A stretch of DNA of 36,367 bases, from positions 1 to 36,367 of the forward strand of contig JAAYTH010000044.1 in the NCBI GenBank assembly GCA_012523785.1, read 5' to 3'. The position numbers and the translations under genes are program-made. Each line of letters opens with the position of its first letter. Within the stretch, counting starts at the first letter, position 1. The notes beneath the pieces were generated by a model that did no database searches, was not told the DNA's origin, and saw nothing but the letters and a program-made list of their open reading frames with translations. This DNA comes from Bacillota bacterium (GTDB taxonomy: Bacteria > Bacillota > DTU030). This document shows positions 24,111 through 31,784 of this stretch, one piece after another.

Positions 24111-24119
24111 ATTATAGCA
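24111..24119 (-). promoter_or_regulatory. Extended -10 promoter of the toxin-antitoxin operon
   Basis: On the minus strand TGCTATAAT is an extended -10 element with a perfect TATAAT (24111-24116). No good -35 box lies at the usual distance. It is about 35 bases upstream of the antitoxin start. Confidence 0.55.
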
Positions 24120-24296
24120 TTAGCACCCAACAAAGGCACCTTAAAATAGAAAAATCCGCCCTTTTCTCACCCAGGCCACAGTGGAGGTAAAACCCGCAGA
24201 CTCTTATGTTAGCAGTATTTATGAGATCCTAGCCTTCGCTTAAAGCAGGCGGGATAGAATGCAGGCTCTAGCAGTAATCTTGGACAGGTCCTTGTT

Positions 24297-25448
24297 TTAG
24301 GCGGGTCTAATTTTTATTAGACTCAAAAGCCAACGGAAAAAACGCAGCAATATGTTGGCCCGGGCCACATCCTCCGCCGCAACTAATTCTGTTTCCGCCA
24401 AGACTTGACCAGCCTGTTTTATTTGCAGCCTGCCCAGGGGATCCCCCACCTTGATGGGGGCCCTTACATCGCCAACCGCTATTACCTCCTGCTCCAGTTC
24501 CGCCATCCGTCTTCTTTCAATAGCCAGGGCCATCCTGGAGGCCGTTTTTACCGGCACGGATAATTTTCGGCCCTTGTCCACAGGCACATCCCCTATTACT
24601 TCCCCTTCTGGAATCTCATATAGTCTAAAATTAGCAAAACCATAATCCAAAAGTTCTTCCGCCGCAGTGAGTCTTTCCTTTTCGCTGGGGGTATTTAAGA
24701 TAACACCGATGAGCCGCAGGCCCTCCCTTTGGGCAGTGGCCGCCAGGCAAAAACCCGCCTCCTCAGTCCAGCCGGTTTTTAAACCATCGGCTCCCTCATA
24801 CCTACCGATTAAAGGGTTTCTATTGTATTGCCTGATCCCATTGTAGGTAAATTCCCTTTGGGATTCAAATTCCAGTACTCCAGGATAATTGGTCAACAGG
24901 TGGCGCGACAATACCACAATATCCATAGGGCTCATGACATGGCCCTCTGCTGGAAGGCCGGTGGCATTCTTAAAGGTGGTGTGTTGAAGGCCGAGCTGGC
25001 CAGCCCTTTCATTCATAACCCCGACAAAGGCCCCTTCACTGCCCGCCAGATGTTCCGCCACCACCACACAGGCATCATTGGCCGAGACAACAGAGATGCC
25101 GGTAATAAGATCCCTAAAGGTTACCTCCTGCCCAATCTCCAAAAACATCTGGGAACCACCCATTCGCCAAGCCGCTTCGGAAACGGTCAGGGGGGTCTCC
25201 CAGGTGACATCACCATCTTCCAGGGCCTCAAAGGCCAAGAGGAGGGTCATCAGTTTAGTAATACTGGCCGGAGGCTTGGCCTGGGCGGCATTTTTTTCAT
25301 AGAGCACATTACCGGTAAAGTAATCCTGCAAAACCGCAGCCTCTGCCGCAGATTCAAAGGCAGCCTGGGCAGGAAGGCCCAGCAGTAGCACTAAAACCAT
25401 AGTAAAGGCAATAATAGGCGACCACCTATTTTTTATCAACACTAGCAA
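24297..25448 (-). CDS. Serine-type D-alanyl-D-alanine carboxypeptidase (DacF/DacB-like)
   Basis: Penicillin-binding protein of class C/PBP5 type, 383 residues, trimming the terminal D-Ala of peptidoglycan stem peptides outside the membrane. The signal peptide ends near LPAQA (about residue 29). Active-site motifs: SITK (Ser62, Lys65), SAN (122-124) and KTG (224-226). A PBP5-type C-terminal domain follows at about 285-365, with a hydrophobic/basic tail (ILLRFFRWLLSLIK) that would anchor it to the membrane. The TTG start at 25448 follows AAAGGAG by nine bases. In Bacillus, DacF is made in sporulation; no sporulation promoter is evident here. Confidence 0.92.
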   Translation of the reverse strand: MLVLIKNRWSPIIAFTMVLVLLLGLPAQAAFESAAEAAVLQDYFTGNVLYEKNAAQAKPPASITKLMTLLLAFEALEDGDVTWETPLTVSEAAWRMGGSQMFLEIGQEVTFRDLITGISVVSANDACVVVAEHLAGSEGAFVGVMNERAGQLGLQHTTFKNATGLPAEGHVMSPMDIVVLSRHLLTNYPGVLEFESQREFTYNGIRQYNRNPLIGRYEGADGLKTGWTEEAGFCLAATAQREGLRLIGVILNTPSEKERLTAAEELLDYGFANFRLYEIPEGEVIGDVPVDKGRKLSVPVKTASRMALAIERRRMAELEQEVIAVGDVRAPIKVGDPLGRLQIKQAGQVLAETELVAAEDVARANILLRFFRWLLSLIKIRPA

Positions 25449-25587
25449 TGGTAGATGCTCCTTTCCCAGGCCATCTTGAGAACAACATCTATAGTATTCA
25501 CTTTTACCCCTAATTTAATTGCCATCCAAGGGCACTTTTAACCTGTTTCATAATTGCCGATTTTCCCCCAATAATTCGCACCCTTTT

Positions 25588-26418
25588 TTACCTATTTCCC
25601 CCGGACCGCCATAGCCACTCATAAAAATCTTCCTTGACCGGAGGGTACAAGATAGCCTCTATATTTTCACGCATTTTAGGGGCAAATTTTCTTTCCTCCA
25701 GTAGGGTTTCTAAAGGTTCTTGTATTTCTTCATGGGGACACTTGCCCAGGTATTCTAGTATTTTCCTTATCCATTGTCTGGTAGTGTTATTGGAGGGAAT
25801 GACATGTAACTCCTCTATCAGTAGGGGGATGACTTCTGCCCTTCGTTCAGGGGTGTCCCGGTGGGCAGCAAGTTCAAGAGCCTTTATTTTTATGTGAACA
25901 TCTTCTATTCTTTCCGGAAGGGGAAGTGCCCGCAGGCAGGAAAACAAAGCCCGATCGGCATCCCTGTTCCCCAAATACATCCGGTGCCCCAACTGTTCAA
26001 GAATACTGTCCCGCTGTTCCCCATCAGCCTGAATAAAATCTTCCAGATCGAATTTAATGGGGGAATATTCCCTTATAATATCCTCGGGTTCCTTGCTCAA
26101 AAAGTCATTGAGTAATTCCTTTCTTTCTCTTTCATCTCTTTTGGCATATTCATGGAACAACTTCCCCACGAAGCTGTCATCTTCTATCTCAATTATTTCC
26201 GCTGGCTCAAACTTTTCACAGGCTTCCCTCTCCCCTAGAAACTTCCTGGTATCAATTATATCCTGGTAGGGGGCGAAGTTGAAATTTTCCAAAATATCGT
26301 CTACAAAGGGTTCCAATACATCATCACTAAGACAAATACCATATTCAGTTGCCTCATTACTGGCTGGGAAATAATAGCCACAATTGAAACAAATCCGTTC
26401 CATTTCCTCCTTGGCCAT
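25588..26418 (-). CDS. Hypothetical protein with N-terminal Cys motif and helical repeats
   Basis: A 276-residue acidic protein. The N-terminus has CFNC and later Cys residues (YGICLSDD, EACEKF) that could bind zinc or an Fe-S cluster; the rest is helical with HEAT-like pairs (KIKALELAAHRDTPERRAEVIPLL). I do not recognise a family. The ATG at 26418, preceded by GGGAGGTG, is preferred to an ATG 13 codons upstream. Its upstream region and first 14 codons (MAKEEMERICFNCG) are duplicated before the radical SAM gene at 31292, linking the two loci. Confidence 0.65.
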   Translation of the reverse strand: MAKEEMERICFNCGYYFPASNEATEYGICLSDDVLEPFVDDILENFNFAPYQDIIDTRKFLGEREACEKFEPAEIIEIEDDSFVGKLFHEYAKRDERERKELLNDFLSKEPEDIIREYSPIKFDLEDFIQADGEQRDSILEQLGHRMYLGNRDADRALFSCLRALPLPERIEDVHIKIKALELAAHRDTPERRAEVIPLLIEELHVIPSNNTTRQWIRKILEYLGKCPHEEIQEPLETLLEERKFAPKMRENIEAILYPPVKEDFYEWLWRSGGNR

Positions 26419-26600
26419 GCTGCACACCTCCCTGTTTATTGGCATATCCTTTTCCAAGGCCGAACCCAGCGGCTACAAAGGCTCAGGCACCACTTCCTCT
26501 CCAATGGATTATTCACTCCAAATTTAAATTCAACCACGGATAAGAAATACCTTTAATTTAAAATTGGAAAGGAGAAAATCCGCAGCCTTCCGAAAGCCAA
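26379..26600 (-). repeat. Upstream-region duplication, copy 1
   Basis: About 220 bp closely related to 31322-31547 in the same orientation. It includes the first codons of the hypothetical gene, its ribosome binding site, and an AT-rich inverted repeat, CCAAATTTAAATT ... AATTTAAAATTGG (26518-26567). With hairpin repeat C it fills most of the gap 26419-26802 left of the GntR promoter. Confidence 0.85.
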
Positions 26601-26607
26601 GGGATTA

Positions 26608-26659
26608 AACAGGGGACGAGGCTCTGCTTGCTTTATAAAACAGAACTCCGTCCCCTGTT
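26608..26659. repeat. Palindromic hairpin repeat, copy C
   Basis: Arms AACAGGGGACGAGGCTCTG and CAGAACTCCGTCCCCTGTT, separated by CTTGCTTTATAAAA. Nearly identical to copy D at 28734. It sits between two divergent genes, so it is not simply a terminator of either. Confidence 0.85.
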
Positions 26660-26733
26660 ACGCATGTATAACAAAACAAATTACTTAACCCGACCGTGCA
26701 TTTTGAAGTAGGATGTTTTTCCCTTTTGTGATC

Positions 26734-26762
26734 TTGACAAAAGAAAATTATTGTTATATTAT
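26734..26762 (+). promoter_or_regulatory. Promoter of the GntR-ABC operon
   Basis: Perfect -35 TTGACA (26734-26739), 17 bp spacer, -10 TATTAT (26757-26762). The inverted repeat at 26761-26784 starts at the end of the -10, as expected for repression by the GntR protein. Confidence 0.75.
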
Positions 26763-26784
26763 TGTATTAGGCAATTAATACAAT
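26761..26784 (+). promoter_or_regulatory. Probable GntR operator
   Basis: Perfect inverted repeat ATTGTATTA-N6-TAATACAAT lying over the -10/start region of the GntR operon promoter. Autorepression by the YtrA-type regulator encoded directly downstream is inferred. Confidence 0.6.
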
Positions 26785-26802
26785 GACACAGGTGGTGATG
26801 TT

Positions 26803-27174
26803 GTGGCTTGGAATTTCGATCCTAATCGGCCTATATACCTACAGCTGGCGGAAAAGATCGAAACTTTTATCCTCTCCGGCACCTATCCCGCCGGAGCAAA
26901 GATCCCATCAGTACGGGACTTGGCCAAAGAGGCCGCGGTAAATCCCAATACCATGCAGCGGGCCTTGACCAAATTAGAAGAAGATGGATTGTTAATTACC
27001 CAACGCACCAGTGGACGCTTTGTAACCAAGGATTTGGGGAAAATTAATAAAGCCCGCCATAGACTTGTTCAGGATCAAACAGCAGAATTTATGATGAAAA
27101 TGCGGCAACTGGGTATCGAAAAAGAAGAAGTGTTGGAGGCCATCAATATGCTGTCTGAGGAGATGAAAAGATGA
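26803..27174 (+). CDS. GntR-family regulator, YtrA type
   Basis: A 123-residue regulator with the GntR winged helix at 10-78 (PIYLQLAEKIETFILSGTY, VRDLAKEAAVNPNTMQRAL, GLLITQRTSGRFV) and only a short C-terminal dimerising helix, as in the YtrA subfamily. It normally represses its own ABC transporter operon and responds to cell-wall-active compounds. GTG start at 26803 after AGGTGG. The stop overlaps the ATPase gene. Confidence 0.9.
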   Translation: MAWNFDPNRPIYLQLAEKIETFILSGTYPAGAKIPSVRDLAKEAAVNPNTMQRALTKLEEDGLLITQRTSGRFVTKDLGKINKARHRLVQDQTAEFMMKMRQLGIEKEEVLEAINMLSEEMKR

Positions 27175-27869
27175 AAGCAATTTTGGAATGCAAGGGTCTA
27201 AGCAAGGCCTTTGGTAGAAAAAGGGTTTTAAGGAACATTGATTTAGAGTTGGAAAGGGGGAAAATCATCGGCCTTTTGGGGCCCAATGCCAGTGGTAAAA
27301 CTACCTTCCTAAAACTGGCCAATGATTTACTGACACCCAGTGCCGGGAAAATATATATTGATGGATTTACCCCCGGCCTGGAATCAAAAAAAATCATATC
27401 CTATTTGCCGGAAAAAACCTACCTGAACGAATGGATGCGAATAGAACAACTGGTCCAATTCTTTGCTGATTTCTATGAAGATTTCAGCGTTGAAAAAGCC
27501 TACGACATGCTTAAAAGACTGCAGGTGAATCCCCGGGATAGGCTAAAAACCTTATCCAAAGGCACCAAGGAAAAGGTACAGCTCTGTCTAGTCATGGCCC
27601 GGCAGGCAAAATTATACCTTTTGGATGAACCCATCGGTGGTGTAGACCCGGCCGCAAGGGACTTCATTTTGGAAACCATTATCAATAACTACCAGGAAGA
27701 TGCAACCATTGTCATCTCCACCCATCTTATTGCCGACATAGAAAAGGTTTTAGATTATGTTATCTTCCTCAAAGAAGGGGAAATAGCCCTGACATCATCG
27801 GTGGATGAAATAAGAACTCAACATGGCAAATCGGTTGATTCACTCTTTAGGGAGGTCTTTAAATGCTAA
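27171..27869 (+). CDS. ABC transporter ATP-binding protein (YtrB/BcrA-like)
   Basis: A 232-residue ATPase with Walker A GPNASGKTT (about 37-45), a variant signature LSKGTKEK and Walker B LYLLDEPIGGVD; His in STHLI is the H-loop. It pairs with the permease that follows, overlapping it by 7 bases and the GntR gene by 4 bases. Likely part of an export or envelope-stress transporter. Confidence 0.92.
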   Translation: MKAILECKGLSKAFGRKRVLRNIDLELERGKIIGLLGPNASGKTTFLKLANDLLTPSAGKIYIDGFTPGLESKKIISYLPEKTYLNEWMRIEQLVQFFADFYEDFSVEKAYDMLKRLQVNPRDRLKTLSKGTKEKVQLCLVMARQAKLYLLDEPIGGVDPAARDFILETIINNYQEDATIVISTHLIADIEKVLDYVIFLKEGEIALTSSVDEIRTQHGKSVDSLFREVFKC

Positions 27870-28681
27870 AAAAGTTATTAAAATATGATCTTCAGGCCAC
27901 TCTGCGGATATTTTTACCCCTTTATGCCATATTAATTTCCGTGGCGGTTATTAACAAGCTAATTTCTATTATTCTGCCCCTGCAAGTACAGGCGCCAAAA
28001 ATAATGGCCATGATAATTTATATCACAATCATGGTAGGGATGTTTGTCATTACCTTCATTATGATGCTGCAGCGCTTTTATAAAAACCTGCTTTCCGAAG
28101 AAGGCTACCTCATGTTTACCTTACCCACCCAGCCCTGGAAACTGATCGCCAGCAAACTGCTAGTGGCCATACTCTGGACGGCCGCCAGCGCCTTGGCCGC
28201 CTATATATCCATCTTCATTATCGTTTTTCAGCGGGGCAATTTCGGGGCTTTTATTATTGCCTTAAAGGAGACTGCTACCAGCTTATATGCCTTCCTGGGC
28301 CCCTCAATGTTTTTGTTCATCATAGAAGTTTTACTGGGGGGAGTCCTTAGTCTAGCGGCGGGTATACTGCTGGTCTATGCCTCCATGGCCCTGGGACACC
28401 TTTGCAACCGCCACAGAATTTTAGCATCAGTAGGGGCCTTTATTGCCCTAAATGCCCTAACCCAGATACTTTTCTTCCAGCTAGTACGGCTTATTGCCGC
28501 TCCCTTGTCCCGGAACATGCAGGCGCTGCTTTCAAAGGCCGGTGGCTACCTTAGCACACTAAACGGTGTACAACTATTCCATGGTGTCATGTGGTTTGGC
28601 CTAGCAGCCACTGGTATCTTGGCCGCTGGCTATTTTGCCATTACAAATTATGTTTTGAGCAGGCGCTTGAATCTAGAATAG
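27863..28681 (+). CDS. ABC transporter permease of the GntR operon
   Basis: A 272-residue membrane protein with about six membrane segments. It lacks a recognised motif beyond the ABC-2-like layout (LSEEGYLMFTLPTQPWKLIASKLL is a feature common in these permeases, near 78-101). It would form the membrane channel for the preceding ATPase; substrate unknown. Confidence 0.8.
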   Translation: MLKKLLKYDLQATLRIFLPLYAILISVAVINKLISIILPLQVQAPKIMAMIIYITIMVGMFVITFIMMLQRFYKNLLSEEGYLMFTLPTQPWKLIASKLLVAILWTAASALAAYISIFIIVFQRGNFGAFIIALKETATSLYAFLGPSMFLFIIEVLLGGVLSLAAGILLVYASMALGHLCNRHRILASVGAFIALNALTQILFFQLVRLIAAPLSRNMQALLSKAGGYLSTLNGVQLFHGVMWFGLAATGILAAGYFAITNYVLSRRLNLE

Positions 28682-28733
28682 AAAGTCGAAGGATCTGCTC
28701 CTTTAGCGAAAAAAATACCCCAATTATAAATCA

Positions 28734-28785
28734 AACAGGGGACGGGGCTCTGCTTGCTTTATAAAACAGAACTCCGTCCCCTATT
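28734..28785. repeat. Palindromic hairpin repeat, copy D (probable bidirectional terminator)
   Basis: Arms AACAGGGGACGGGGCTCTG and CAGAACTCCGTCCCCTATT around CTTGCTTTATAAAA. It sits between the convergent permease gene and the 28806 gene and could end both transcripts. Confidence 0.85.
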
Positions 28786-28805
28786 ACATAGCACCTAATT
28801 TATTA

Positions 28806-29528
28806 TTAGTAAAGGGTGGCCAACAATTCCGCAAAGTCGGCTATTACCTCTGTCTCCGTATCTCTTTCTTCCGGAATGGATGGTGCCTCTTTTTCCTTTC
28901 TCCCGTCATCCCCCTCATTTTCATCCACATCATAACCATATTTCTTCCATACCTCATACAAGGCCCGGTAGTCCCCTTCCTTAAGCTGTTCCCTTATCCT
29001 TGCCAGCAGAAGCAGCAACGGATCCTTTGTCACAGCGGAGGGAAAATCGGGGGCAAAAATATCGTCCTCCCCGTAATCACCATCATAGCCATAACCGTCA
29101 TACAGGTCCCAATCCTTAAGGGCATATACCCCAAAATCAAGGCAGCAATGAATACCTACAATAACCCTTTCACCATAAATGCTAATATAAACCCCTAACT
29201 CATTTATACCCGTAAATTCATACTGCAAAATTTCCTCCTGCTGCTTGGGCGACAACGGAAAGGCCATGGCCAAAAACCACCAATCATAGCTTTCCGAATA
29301 CATGACATCATAATAATCCTTCATAAGGGGCAGCCAGCCATTAGGGATATCATAACCTTCGGCATGATAAATAAAACTAACCCGGCGATCAGTGGGAACC
29401 GCCCGGCTGGACAATGATGCTACAGCAGCCCGGGCCTCTTTGCCTAGGGGTTGATCCACAGCCAAAAACTCATAAGAAGTTGAACTGTGATCCGAAGCAA
29501 AACCGGTACGAACACTAATTATTTTCAA
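28806..29528 (-). CDS. Hypothetical protein, partner of the radical SAM gene
   Basis: About 240 residues, not assigned to a family with certainty. The N-terminal two thirds is ordered and aromatic (DHSSTSYEFLAVDQPLG, YHAEGYDIPNGWLPLMKDYY, YSESYDWWFLAMAF), followed by a helical region and an acidic, low-complexity tail. It has no signal peptide. The start is uncertain: TTG at 29528 has AAGAAGGGG seven bases upstream, whereas the GTG at 29537 lies directly on that site. Only 6-15 bases separate it from the radical SAM gene, so the two are cotranscribed and probably function together. Confidence 0.6.
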   Translation of the reverse strand: MKIISVRTGFASDHSSTSYEFLAVDQPLGKEARAAVASLSSRAVPTDRRVSFIYHAEGYDIPNGWLPLMKDYYDVMYSESYDWWFLAMAFPLSPKQQEEILQYEFTGINELGVYISIYGERVIVGIHCCLDFGVYALKDWDLYDGYGYDGDYGEDDIFAPDFPSAVTKDPLLLLLARIREQLKEGDYRALYEVWKKYGYDVDENEGDDGRKEKEAPSIPEERDTETEVIADFAELLATLY

Positions 29529-29543
29529 ATTAAACACCCCTTC

Positions 29544-31292
29544 TTATAACAGCTCCATTAGTGGATCCCGTCTATCCCCCCCGGGGAGCAGCCAGCGGGG
29601 ATAATCGTGCCCCGGTTCCTCCAGCCAGGTGGAAATCTCCTCTCTAGAAACAAAGGGAGCTCCCCCCGGGGTACAACCGATCAGGTCCTGGATCTCATAG
29701 AGCTGGTAAGTATCAATTTTAATATAATATTCCCTTTCCTTTTCAACTATCACCTTCTTCGGCATCAGCCAATCGGTATTTCTCAATTCCTTGACCGCCC
29801 TCCTCCGTCCAACCCGGAAGTGTTCCATATACTTTTCTATACTGATATAGGAGTTATTTTCAAAATAGGCCCGTAAAGCTGCTTTACGGCCACTAGGCCC
29901 CAAATGCTGCACCCTAGGCAGGAGGGGTTTTCCACAACCCGGATCCTCCCCCAAGGCGTCATGGGCAAAAACCCGGCAGCCTCCACAATGTTCCCGGGCC
30001 AAACAAGTCCCACAATATGTTTCACGAAAGGAAGCCTTTTCCCGAAAAAGGCGATATTTCTTCATTTGCTTGCTGTTCCAAAGGGTGTGGCAATCTTCAC
30101 TGATAATATGTCCAGCCCTAAATCTGGTATCCATAAGCTGGGAACAAGGATAAGCAAAGCCATCGGCGGCCAGGGCCAACACCCGGCTAGCGGCAACACA
30201 GCCCCGCAGGCCAGCCGCCAGGGCCCCTTGCGGTTTTAGATCCCGCTGTAGGAAACTTAGGGCACAGTCCAGCCGGAGCTCAATATGGGGGTAGATCATT
30301 TTTATCCGGGGCAATACAGCAGCAACCCTTGTATAGGCCTGGGGAGAAGAGCTTTCTGCTAGCCAGCGGTCAAGATCAGAAGGAGGTTTATAGCGTAGCA
30401 GAATGATCCGCTTAAAGCCAACTTCAACCAAGGCCCTCATAATCTGGCCAAAATGTTTCAGGACTGTATTGCAAAGAATCAAGTTGGCCCCTATCCTTAG
30501 CCCCATTGCTTCTGCGGCATCTACCACCCGCCCCAAGGATACCATCTCCCCCCGGGTATCCTCCAGAAGGCGGTCGTGTTTGATGCCGATGTGCAATGAT
30601 TTCACCGCCGGAGCCAGCCGCTCAAGGAGTTTAATATCCAGGTCTGCAATTAAACCGGTGGTAATATGCACAACCAAGCCGCTGTCCTTGGCCGCCTTGA
30701 CCAGGAGGGGAAGATCAGGCCGCAGCAATGGCTCCCCACCACCCAAGGCCAGTTGAAAAACCCCCCAGCGGGCCAGTTTTTCAATAACCCGCAGCGCACC
30801 GGCGGTATTAAGTTCCTTAACCCCCTGATCACTATAGCGCCGGGCATAACAATCAGGGCAGTTCTGATTACAGGCAAAGGTTATGGCCCAATGGACTGTT
30901 TCCGGCGCAGAAAGATGGTACTTTCCCGGTGAAGGCCGGGCCTTCGCTGGCTGGAATAAGCATGCTTGGTCAATAAGGCTATCCTCCGGAAAGCTATTGA
31001 CCAAGCCCAAATCAACTAGCTTCTGTAAAACTGCAATAGTGTCAGCCCGCAGTTTAGATACGGATTTCTCCCCTTCCCCCTTTTTAGCCAGAACCGTTAG
31101 CAGATCATTCAAGCCCACAGCCTGTTTTTCCTTCAGATGGGAAAGCAAGGAAAATGCCCCTTTACCAAGATCCACCACCATACCATTGCCCCGGTGGAAG
31201 GCAATCCCACCCCACAACTCTTCCCGCAAACGGATCCCCTCTGCCAGATGGACCTTTACTTTCTCCACCGCTTCGTCATCTGTATAATTCAT
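29544..31292 (-). CDS. Radical SAM/SPASM protein with PqqD-like N-terminal region
   Basis: A 582-residue radical SAM protein. Residues 1-105 resemble a PqqD/RRE-type winged fold that binds precursor peptides (LREELWGGIAFHRGNGMVVDL). The SAM-cluster motif is CNQNCPDC (Cys141, 145, 148) with GGGEP at 183-187. The C-terminal SPASM region has Cys365, 383, 427, 430, 436, 439 and 453 for auxiliary clusters. About 120 further residues (from 465) look like an HTH plus a domain of unknown role. The ATG at 31292 (AAGGA nine bases upstream) overlaps the stop of a 24-codon leader ORF by ATGA; the frame is open to 31391, but that upstream part copies another gene's leader. SPASM proteins usually modify peptides; no clear substrate peptide is seen apart from the leader ORF. 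Confidence 0.85.
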   Translation of the reverse strand: MNYTDDEAVEKVKVHLAEGIRLREELWGGIAFHRGNGMVVDLGKGAFSLLSHLKEKQAVGLNDLLTVLAKKGEGEKSVSKLRADTIAVLQKLVDLGLVNSFPEDSLIDQACLFQPAKARPSPGKYHLSAPETVHWAITFACNQNCPDCYARRYSDQGVKELNTAGALRVIEKLARWGVFQLALGGGEPLLRPDLPLLVKAAKDSGLVVHITTGLIADLDIKLLERLAPAVKSLHIGIKHDRLLEDTRGEMVSLGRVVDAAEAMGLRIGANLILCNTVLKHFGQIMRALVEVGFKRIILLRYKPPSDLDRWLAESSSPQAYTRVAAVLPRIKMIYPHIELRLDCALSFLQRDLKPQGALAAGLRGCVAASRVLALAADGFAYPCSQLMDTRFRAGHIISEDCHTLWNSKQMKKYRLFREKASFRETYCGTCLAREHCGGCRVFAHDALGEDPGCGKPLLPRVQHLGPSGRKAALRAYFENNSYISIEKYMEHFRVGRRRAVKELRNTDWLMPKKVIVEKEREYYIKIDTYQLYEIQDLIGCTPGGAPFVSREEISTWLEEPGHDYPRWLLPGGDRRDPLMELL

Positions 31293-31363
31293 ACAAACAC
31301 TTCCTTCTGGCTGCCGCTTATCCCACAATTGAAACAAATCCGTTCCATTTCCTCCTTTGTCAT
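31289..31363 (-). CDS. 24-residue leader ORF, translationally coupled
   Basis: Starts MTKEEMERICFNCG, a near copy of the start of the hypothetical protein at 26418 (MAKEEMERICFNCG), then diverges and stops in TGA overlapping the ATG of the radical SAM gene (ATGA). GGGGGGTG precedes its start. It probably arose when the other gene's control region was duplicated. It may only couple translation, or it could be a peptide substrate with a CFNC motif; the latter is speculation. Confidence 0.5.
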   Translation of the reverse strand: MTKEEMERICFNCGISGSQKEVFV

Positions 31364-31547
31364 ACTGCACACCCCCCGTATGGTCGGCCAATCTCTTTTC
31401 TAAATTGAACTTAGCAGTTGCGCGGGTTCAAGCACCGTTTCCCCTCCACGGGATGATCCAATTCAAATTTAAATTCAACCATAGTTAGGAAATACCTTTA
31501 ATTTAAATTGGAAGGGAGGAAAATCTGCTGCCTTTCGGAAGCCAAGG
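31322..31547 (-). repeat. Upstream-region duplication, copy 2
   Basis: Copy of 26379-26600, with the shared inverted repeat CCAATTCAAATTTAAATT ... AATTTAAATTGG (about 31457-31511) around GGAAATACCT. It carries the leader ORF start and ribosome binding site. With hairpin repeat E it fills the 31364-31784 gap; the rest, 31642-31784, has no feature except weak promoter-like AT-rich sequence before the kinase gene. Confidence 0.85.
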
Positions 31548-31590
31548 CCAAAAATTGAAACGGGGATGAAAATTGAACAAAGGGCAATTA

Positions 31591-31641
31591 AACCGGGGAC
31601 GGAGTGCTGTTTGCTATTTAGAATAGAATTCCCTCCCCTAT
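31591..31641. repeat. Palindromic hairpin repeat, copy E
   Basis: A diverged copy: arms AACCGGGGACGGAGTGCTGT and AGAATTCCCTCCCCTATT. It lies between divergent genes, next to duplication copy 2, as copy C lies next to duplication copy 1, so the two elements were probably duplicated as one block. Confidence 0.75.
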
Positions 31642-31784
31642 TTCGCGCTGTTTCGCATATTTCCAGTCTTTTGGGCAGGAAATTGATGGATTAAAGTCGA
31701 AAAGAGGATACATTGAAAAATGGTTGGGTAAAAATCCCTTAACAAAATAAGCAAATGCCTTTAAATTAAGGAGCATGTATATTT

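Noticed and set aside
31293-31391. N-terminal extension of the radical SAM protein to 31391
   Set aside because: The extra 33 codons overlap, in another frame, the leader ORF copied from the 26418 gene; the ATG at 31292 has a ribosome binding site and an ATGA overlap.
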